Shown here piece after piece: positions 7,099 to 12,142 of a DNA stretch of 12,142 nucleotides; positions within the stretch are counted from its first letter, which is position 1, and each line of letters opens with the position of its first letter. Position numbers and translations under genes: made by a program. Location: the NCBI GenBank assembly GCA_910585065.1, contig CAJUCG010000087.1, positions 1-12,142 on the forward strand. The letters are read 5' to 3'. The notes beneath the pieces are model-generated. The model had not been told where the DNA came from. It was given only the letters and a program-made list of their open reading frames with translations, and searched no databases. This stretch comes from an uncultured Lachnospiraceae bacterium. Lineage in GTDB: Bacteria; Bacillota; Clostridia; Lachnospirales; Lachnospiraceae.

Positions 7099-8130
7099 AT
7101 GAATAACAAAGTAACAATAATTGTTGCAGCATATAATGTAGACAAATATATTGAGGAATGCATCCTTTCAATCCTCAATCAAACTTATCAAAATATTGAA
7201 ATTATAGTTGTTGACGATTGTTCTACAGACAGCACATCTTTTATCTGTGATTCATTTTGCTTAAAGGATTCAAGAGTAAGAATTATACATAACAAGGTCA
7301 ATTTTGGAGTGAGTAAAACCCGCAATATAGCACTTAATCTGGCGAGCGGAAAATATGTTGTTTTTGTTGACGGTGATGACTCGCTGTGCCCGGATTATGT
7401 GGATTATATGTTGAACCTGATGAAAATAACACAAGGTGAAATGTGCCTTTCAATCAATTGTTATCATGATAAAAGAGAAAATCAAACAGAAATTGATACC
7501 GTTGAGAAACTCACATCTGAGAGGGCTACGGCATTATTGTTATCTCAGGATGTTGATGTCGGTTGCTGGAATAAAATATACAATAGAGAGTTTCTAATTT
7601 CACATAATATACGTTTTGCAGAGGATTTATTTTATGGAGAGGGACTTCAATTTATAACTTCAGTATCAATGTATGCTAAAGCAATTGGCGTTGGGAAAAG
7701 AAAGGTATATTTTTATAGGAGAACCAATACGGAATCAGCTACAATTAAATTTAATATTGATAAGTATAAGAATGGCTGGGAGTCGTTACTAAGAATAAAA
7801 TCCAAAATAGAAATAGACGATGATGAATTAAAAAGCCGTTTGTTTGAACACATGAATTTGTTTGCAATTAATAGTATGTTAGGTATTATTCAAAATAGGG
7901 GGAAGAGATTATATGCTGAAGAATACAAATTCTGGAAAAAATATATTCATGCAAATGTCAGAAGCTTTCTTTCTAATAACTATATCAATGTAAAACAGAA
8001 GATTAAGATGGTTCTTATGATAATTAGCCCTGATTTGTTTGCTTACTACTCCTTGGAAAAGAAAAAAAGAATATTAAAAGGCAAACGAAAGGAGAAAACT
8101 AATTCAAGAGAGGCGAGGGAAAACGTATGA
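7099..8130 (+). CDS. GT2 family glycosyltransferase
   Basis: This 343-residue GT-A enzyme opens with TIIVAAYNVDKYIEECILSI (6-25), has VVDDCSTDST (37-46), the segment NFGVSKTRNIAL (68-79) and the DxD as VFVDGDDS (88-95). It resembles the first GT2 enzyme in overall plan but differs throughout, so the two are not a recent duplication. Motifs after residue 150 (CWNKIYNREFL, then the acidic FAEDLFYGEG) match the acceptor half of capsule GT2 enzymes. The C-terminus is strongly basic (KKKRILKGKRKEK), which may help it sit at the membrane. GGGAG lies 8 bases before the ATG. Its final four bases overlap the start of the next glycosyltransferase (ATGA), so the two are probably co-translated. The sugar is unknown. 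Confidence 0.92.
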   Translation: MNNKVTIIVAAYNVDKYIEECILSILNQTYQNIEIIVVDDCSTDSTSFICDSFCLKDSRVRIIHNKVNFGVSKTRNIALNLASGKYVVFVDGDDSLCPDYVDYMLNLMKITQGEMCLSINCYHDKRENQTEIDTVEKLTSERATALLLSQDVDVGCWNKIYNREFLISHNIRFAEDLFYGEGLQFITSVSMYAKAIGVGKRKVYFYRRTNTESATIKFNIDKYKNGWESLLRIKSKIEIDDDELKSRLFEHMNLFAINSMLGIIQNRGKRLYAEEYKFWKKYIHANVRSFLSNNYINVKQKIKMVLMIISPDLFAYYSLEKKKRILKGKRKEKTNSREARENV

Positions 8131-9335
8131 ATGAAATCTTATTGAGTGTAGTTATTCCAACTTTTAATAGGTATAAGTACTTGAAAGTAGTAATTGACTC
8201 ATTCAAAAATATCAATTCTGAACGTATTGAGTTTATTATTCAGGATAATACTAAAGATAATTCGGAAATTCTCGAATACATGAAAGGAAATAAGGACACT
8301 AGAATTAAGTATTTCCATAAACCAGATCATGTTGATATTACTGTAAACTGTGATTTGGCAGTTTCTCATGCTATTGGAAAATATATATGTATGCTTGGTG
8401 ATGATGATACCATATGTTCAAAGATGCTAAGGGCAGCTGCGTTTTGCGATGAAAATGATATTGAAGCATGTTGTTTTCAAATTCCGGGGTTTAATTGGCC
8501 TGATATGACATTTGAAGGTCAAGGGGCAAGCAGAAAAGAAGCTAATTTTTTTGTAAGGGATAAAGCTGATGGTGGAGTGTATATAATTGACCCCAAACGC
8601 GAAATTAAAATTTCCTTAAGAGAGGGAGGCTGGCTATATCTTACTATGCCCCGCGTTTATCACCAAATGGTATCAAGGGAATGTTTGGAGCGTATTTATA
8701 AAAGAGTAAATACATATTTCCCCGGTCCATCTCCTGATATGGCTAATTCTGTCTGTGTATGCTTAGAATCCAAAAAGACTGTCTATTTAAATGATTATTT
8801 AATTATTTCAGGATATGGATATAAAAGTGCAACAGGGCAGGGAAATCGCGGTGAACATTTCGGTAATTTAAAAGAGAAGGCTTGGCTGCCAGATAATATT
8901 TTAGAAATCTGGAATCCAGAGATTCCAGCAATTTTTTCAGCCGAGACTATTTGGGCACAGTCTCTTACACAAGCACTAAAAGAGTATGGAGCTATAGATT
9001 ATTTGAACGTATTTAGCTATTCATCATTATATGCGTCTTTCATAAAAAACCATATAAGTGCTAAAAATCAATTTTTTGCTTTTTGTAATAAAAAGCCATA
9101 TAGGTATATCCGAACATTAGTAGGTGCCGTAAAGAAGGCTTTAATTAGATTTGAAAGAAAAAGAGTTTTACCAAAAAAGAATTTCATTGATAGAAACGAT
9201 ATTAATAGCCTGCTTGATGCACAAAAGTATTGCGAAGAACTGAGTGATAGTGTACCAGTGTACCATTTTGAAGAAGATAGTGAACGAAGAGGAGATAAAA
9301 CAAAACGGGTGATTTCAAGAATAAGGCGTTTATGA
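8127..9335 (+). CDS. GT2-like glycosyltransferase, divergent
   Basis: This 402-residue protein has a GT2 N-terminus: LSVVIPTFNRYKYLKVVIDS (6-25), an IIQDNTKDNS segment in place of the usual VDDxSxD, and LGDDDT (90-95) as the metal-binding acidic cluster. The middle part (about 110-270) is longer than in the two other GT2 enzymes and has aromatic, Gly-rich stretches (REGGWLYLTMPRVYHQ, YGYKSATGQGNRGEHFG) of no family I can name. Start and upstream stop share ATGA, showing coupling to the preceding GT2 gene. The last codons overlap a reading frame that carries a CapD-like relic, so the C-terminal ~30 residues (basic, RRGDKTKRVISRIRRL) may have been changed by the event that left it. The role is transfer of one sugar to the repeat unit; specificity is unknown. 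Confidence 0.87.
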   Translation: MNEILLSVVIPTFNRYKYLKVVIDSFKNINSERIEFIIQDNTKDNSEILEYMKGNKDTRIKYFHKPDHVDITVNCDLAVSHAIGKYICMLGDDDTICSKMLRAAAFCDENDIEACCFQIPGFNWPDMTFEGQGASRKEANFFVRDKADGGVYIIDPKREIKISLREGGWLYLTMPRVYHQMVSRECLERIYKRVNTYFPGPSPDMANSVCVCLESKKTVYLNDYLIISGYGYKSATGQGNRGEHFGNLKEKAWLPDNILEIWNPEIPAIFSAETIWAQSLTQALKEYGAIDYLNVFSYSSLYASFIKNHISAKNQFFAFCNKKPYRYIRTLVGAVKKALIRFERKRVLPKKNFIDRNDINSLLDAQKYCEELSDSVPVYHFEEDSERRGDKTKRVISRIRRL

Positions 9336-9418
9336 TTGCTGGCGATACCGAATTTGCTGTTCCTGGTGTAGACTATGTATTTCATGCCACTGCCTTAAAC
9401 AAGTCCCTTCATTTGAAT
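9326..9418 (+). pseudogene. Relic of a CapD/PseB-type UDP-sugar dehydratase
   Basis: The 114-base gap before the flippase, plus the last few codons of the glycosyltransferase, read in a separate + frame as FMIAGDTEFAVPGVDYVF, then HATALNKSLHLNSTPLL. From GVDYVFH onward this lines up with the extended-SDR segment GVDYVFHAAALKQVP...P of UDP-GlcNAc 4,6-dehydratases/C5-epimerases (CapD, PseB, FnlA type), including the Pro 14 residues after the His. A shorter match, GD about ten residues earlier, fits the IGDxRD motif of that family. There is no start, no Rossmann GxxGxxG and no catalytic YxxxK, and the frame runs out at a TAG inside the flippase gene. The match is short and recognised from memory, so moderate confidence only. 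Confidence 0.5.
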
Positions 9419-9449
9419 TCTACACCATTGTTGGATAGGAGGAGACAAT

Positions 9450-10910
9450 ATGGAACAAGAGATAACTTCTAGAAAAGCAATTATTAAGAATCTATTTTGG
9501 GCATATTGTGAGAGCATTTCAGCGCAGATTGTTAGTTTTATCGTAACAATTATACTTGCAAGACTTCTTGCACCATCAGATTATGGTTCGATTGCTCTGG
9601 TTACTGTATTCATCAACTTAGCAAATGTGTTTGTGAACTCAAGTTTTAGTATGAGCTTGATTCAAAAAAAAGATGCTGATCATTTAGATTTTAATACGGT
9701 TTTCTGGTTTAACTGTTTTAGTGCAATTGTTCTGTATTTTATACTGTTTATTTCCGCCCCTTTTATAGGCAAGTACTATGATGACACTCTGCTTATAGTC
9801 ATTTTGAGAGTTTTAGCTCTTCGCATTCCTATATCTGCATATAATAGCGTACAAGTCGCTTTTGTTTCCAGCAAAATGATGTTTAGAAAATCATTCATTT
9901 CGACATCTATTGGCTCCTTGTTATCCGGAATTATAGGAATTTTCGTTGCATATTTGGGTTGGGGACTTTGGGCACTCGTTATTCAGAGCATATCAAATGT
10001 CATTTTTAACACAGTTTTCTTAGCATTTGTTGTGGAGTGGAAGCCAAAATTCGAATTTTCATGGACAAGGTTAAAACTTCTTGTGGGTTTTGGGTGGAAA
10101 CTGTTGGCAACTGGTTTATTGTTCACTGGGTACTCCGAATTGCGCTCATTAATTATAGGAAAAAGATATTCAGCGGAAGATTTAGGTTATTACAACAGAG
10201 GATATCAGTTTCCTCAGATTGTAGCTTCTAATATTGATACTACGATTACCAAGGTTATGTTCCCGACTTTTTCAAAAAATCAAAGTAATCCACTTGAACT
10301 CAAGCAGATGACACGACGCGCTGCCAAAACAAGTGCGTATATCATGACCCCGATTCTCTTTGGCATGGCTGTCGTGGCAAATACTATTGTCAGTTTATTT
10401 CTTACTGATAAATGGTTACAATGTGTGCCTTATCTGCAGATTATGTGCGTTGTGTGGTGGCTGCAGCCAACACAAAGCTGTTCAATACAAGCAGTAAAAG
10501 CAATTGGACGTTCGGATATATATCTAAAAATAGAAGCAATAAGTAAAATTATAGGGGTATCATTGCTGATATTAGCAGTTGTTCTATTTGATTCTCCATT
10601 TTCTATAGCTGTTAGTATGCTTATAGGACAGGCGTTAGCTGTATTGTTGTATGGTTTTTATATCCATAGATTGATTGGATATAAATTAAAGGAACAGTTG
10701 TTGGATCTTATTGTTCCAGCTCTGATGGGCAGCGTTATGGTTGTCGCGGTTTATTTTGTTGGCATCCATATATATATCAGAATAATTCGTCTGATGGTTC
10801 AGGTTATAATAGGCGCAATTATTTATATTGGAATTTCATATATACTTAAAATTGAGGCATTTATTTATATCTTTAAATTGATTTTAAGAAGGACAAGAAA
10901 GGAAGTATAG
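9450..10910 (+). CDS. wzx: Wzx-type polysaccharide flippase (MATE/MOP superfamily)
   Basis: This 486-residue membrane protein has roughly 12-14 spans and the look of the WzxC/TuaB branch of polysaccharide exporters. It starts with a short polar tail and then a span near 22-38. It has ARLLAPSDYGSIALV (37-51), the common LGYYNRGYQFPQIVASNID stretch near residue 243 and VMFPTFSKNQ just after it. These proteins move undecaprenyl-linked repeat units from the inner to the outer membrane face. AGGAGGAG stands about 7 bases before the ATG, the strongest ribosome site in the window. The gene carries an A8 run at 9664-9671. It ends two bases before the aminotransferase start, so those genes should be in one transcript. 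Confidence 0.93.
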   Translation: MEQEITSRKAIIKNLFWAYCESISAQIVSFIVTIILARLLAPSDYGSIALVTVFINLANVFVNSSFSMSLIQKKDADHLDFNTVFWFNCFSAIVLYFILFISAPFIGKYYDDTLLIVILRVLALRIPISAYNSVQVAFVSSKMMFRKSFISTSIGSLLSGIIGIFVAYLGWGLWALVIQSISNVIFNTVFLAFVVEWKPKFEFSWTRLKLLVGFGWKLLATGLLFTGYSELRSLIIGKRYSAEDLGYYNRGYQFPQIVASNIDTTITKVMFPTFSKNQSNPLELKQMTRRAAKTSAYIMTPILFGMAVVANTIVSLFLTDKWLQCVPYLQIMCVVWWLQPTQSCSIQAVKAIGRSDIYLKIEAISKIIGVSLLILAVVLFDSPFSIAVSMLIGQALAVLLYGFYIHRLIGYKLKEQLLDLIVPALMGSVMVVAVYFVGIHIYIRIIRLMVQVIIGAIIYIGISYILKIEAFIYIFKLILRRTRKEV

Positions 10911-10912
10911 TT

Positions 10913-12001
10913 ATGTTACCACTTGTTAAACCTTATATTGCACCTCGCGATGAAATGATGCCCGCTATCGAAAAAGTTCTTTACAGTGGATATATCGCAG
11001 AAGGTGAGGCGGCTTGGAATTTTGAAGATGGGCTGAAAGATTTTTTGGACAACCCTAATATTCTTGCGGTTCAGTCCGGTACTGCGGCGTTGCATTTAGC
11101 ACTTCTTAGCTTGAATATTGAGCCCGGCGATGAAGTTATTAGTACACCTATGACTTCAGAACCTACCAATACGGCAATCGCAATTACCGGTGCGAAAATA
11201 GTTTGGGCGGATGTTGATCCGAATACTGGGCTGCTCGACCCGGAGTCGGTGAGAGAAAAAATTACGGAACGGACGAGAGCTATCATGCTTGTTCATTATG
11301 CGGGTATGGTTTGCAATATGAACGAGTTTAATAAGATTTCAGATGAAACGGGAATTCCGATTATTGAGGATGCCGCCCATGCCTTGGGCGCAAGGTACCA
11401 AGGAAAGATAATTGGATCAAATTCAAGGTTTACCTGTTTTTCTTTCCAGGCTATTAAGCATATGACCACAGTGGATGGGGGCGCAATTGCTTTTAAGAAT
11501 CCTGAGGATGTGGCTCCCGCTCGTAAGCTCCGGTGGTTTGGACTTGATAAGAAAGTATCCCGCCTTGAAAACGACATTACCCGTGCAGGGTATAAGTATG
11601 GAATCAATAATCTGACAGGTATAATTGGACAGATTCAGCTTAAGCATACACAAGAAATTATAGATCAGTATATTGCAAATGGAAAGTTTTATGATGGAAC
11701 GCTCAAAGGACTTTCCGGAATAACACTTGTGCCTTATTATAAATACACTGAACCGTCTTACTGGCTCTATACGATGAAGGTTGAGGATCGCGATAACTTT
11801 ATCCGGTTGATGGAGAGCATCAATATAACAGCATCTCCGCTTCACCATCGCAGTGATACACACAGTGTATTTGCTGATTCCAAGTGCGATCTGCCAAACC
11901 TGGAGGATTGGTATAACAAGTATGTGCATATACCCTGCGGCTGGTGGGTTGATGAGGAAACAAGAAGTAAGATTGTAGAAACAATAAAGAGAGGCTGGTA
12001 A
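10913..12001 (+). CDS. DegT/DnrJ/EryC1/StrS sugar aminotransferase
   Basis: This 362-residue PLP enzyme carries all expected landmarks of nucleotide-sugar aminotransferases: VQSGTAALHLALL (53-65) for the cofactor phosphate, EDAAHALGA with D153 against the pyridine nitrogen, and FSFQAIKHMTTVDGGA with the Schiff-base lysine K182. Such enzymes convert a 4-keto (or 3-keto) NDP-sugar to the amino sugar using glutamate, as in perosamine, FucNAc4N or bacillosamine-type pathways; the exact sugar is not evident. AAAGGAAG precedes the ATG, which follows the flippase stop by two bases. Base composition is clearly richer in GC than the preceding eight kilobases. The needed 4-keto sugar would come from a dehydratase; none is intact here, though a dehydratase relic lies at 9326-9418. 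Confidence 0.93.
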   Translation: MLPLVKPYIAPRDEMMPAIEKVLYSGYIAEGEAAWNFEDGLKDFLDNPNILAVQSGTAALHLALLSLNIEPGDEVISTPMTSEPTNTAIAITGAKIVWADVDPNTGLLDPESVREKITERTRAIMLVHYAGMVCNMNEFNKISDETGIPIIEDAAHALGARYQGKIIGSNSRFTCFSFQAIKHMTTVDGGAIAFKNPEDVAPARKLRWFGLDKKVSRLENDITRAGYKYGINNLTGIIGQIQLKHTQEIIDQYIANGKFYDGTLKGLSGITLVPYYKYTEPSYWLYTMKVEDRDNFIRLMESINITASPLHHRSDTHSVFADSKCDLPNLEDWYNKYVHIPCGWWVDEETRSKIVETIKRGW

Positions 12002-12027
12002 GAGAGTAACTACAGAAAGGCACAAAA

Positions 12028-12142
12028 ATGAAGAAATATTATCCGAGCATACAGATCTTCAGGGGTGTATTATTCCTGTTTATACTTGCCTTCCATTGCG
12101 ATGTCCCATATGCTAATTTGGGGTGGGGGGGGGTAGAGGCGT
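12028..12142 (+). CDS. Acyltransferase 3 (OafA/YrhL-like) membrane O-acyltransferase, 5' part
   Basis: Only the first 38 codons are present; the gene runs off the window. The N-terminus has QIFRGVLFLFILAFHC, the first membrane span of the acyltransferase-3 family with its Arg (R12) and His (H23) ten residues apart, then VPYANLGWGGVEA, matching the family's GGxGVxxFFxxSG entry. The family acetylates or succinylates sugars on the membrane using cytosolic acyl-CoA. GAAAGG lies 7 bases before the ATG, and the gap to the aminotransferase is 26 bases. A run of nine G residues encodes the Trp-Gly-Gly-Val. Losing one G makes TGG GGG GGG TAG, an immediate stop. The family call is strong for so short a fragment. 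Confidence 0.8.
   Translation, partial: MKKYYPSIQIFRGVLFLFILAFHCDVPYANLGWGGVEA
12125..12133 (+). repeat. G9 homopolymer inside the acyltransferase-3 gene
   Basis: Nine consecutive G residues lie after GGGGT (12120-12124) and before TAGAGG. They code in frame for Trp-Gly-Gly-Val at residues 33-36 of the acyltransferase. One base fewer puts TAG directly in frame. This is the longest G run in the window. Confidence 0.85.

Noticed and set aside
10037..10231. Small + strand frame inside the flippase gene
   Set aside because: It lies wholly within the flippase coding region in another frame, with no family resemblance.

Overview
The window is a stretch of a surface-polysaccharide (capsule or exopolysaccharide) biosynthesis locus. 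Every gene lies on the + strand. The AT-rich sequence, strong AGGAGG-type ribosome sites and the gene families suggest a low-GC Firmicute, most likely a gut-type Clostridia/Lachnospiraceae. That assignment is an inference from style and content; no rRNA or other marker is present.

Layout. (1) Bases 1-2951 hold three overlapping genes of moderate GC: the 3' part of an ATP-grasp ligase fused to a HAD phosphatase-like domain, a divergent DegT/AHBA-type PLP protein, and a FemAB/Acetyltransf_6-like aminoacyl- or acyl-transferase. (2) Bases 3054-10910 are a clearly AT-richer block: a hexapeptide-repeat O-acyltransferase, a GT2 glycosyltransferase, a Wzy-type polymerase, a polysaccharide pyruvyl transferase, two more GT2 glycosyltransferases and a Wzx-type flippase. 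A decayed piece of what looks like a CapD/PseB-type UDP-sugar dehydratase lies between the last glycosyltransferase and the flippase. (3) From 10913 the GC rises again, with a canonical sugar aminotransferase and then the start of an integral-membrane acyltransferase-3 gene cut by the window edge.

How the parts fit. An initiating glycosyl-phosphate transferase (outside the window) would start a lipid-linked unit. The three GT2 enzymes would extend it, the aminotransferase would supply an amino sugar, and the pyruvyl transferase and two acyltransferases would decorate it. Wzx would flip the unit and Wzy would polymerise it. The ATP-grasp-HAD / PLP / FemAB trio is translationally coupled and could add an amino-acid or amide-type decoration, but its real reaction cannot be read from the sequence.

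Most notable observations. Both acyltransferase genes carry long G homopolymers (G8 at 3449-3456, G9 at 12125-12133) exactly at conserved Gly-Gly codons, in otherwise AT-rich DNA. Loss of one G brings a stop within a few codons in either gene. This is a strong candidate for slipped-strand ON/OFF switching of polymer acylation. The CapD-like relic and the three-gene coupled module are the other main leads. No mobile element, CRISPR array, tRNA or rRNA was seen.
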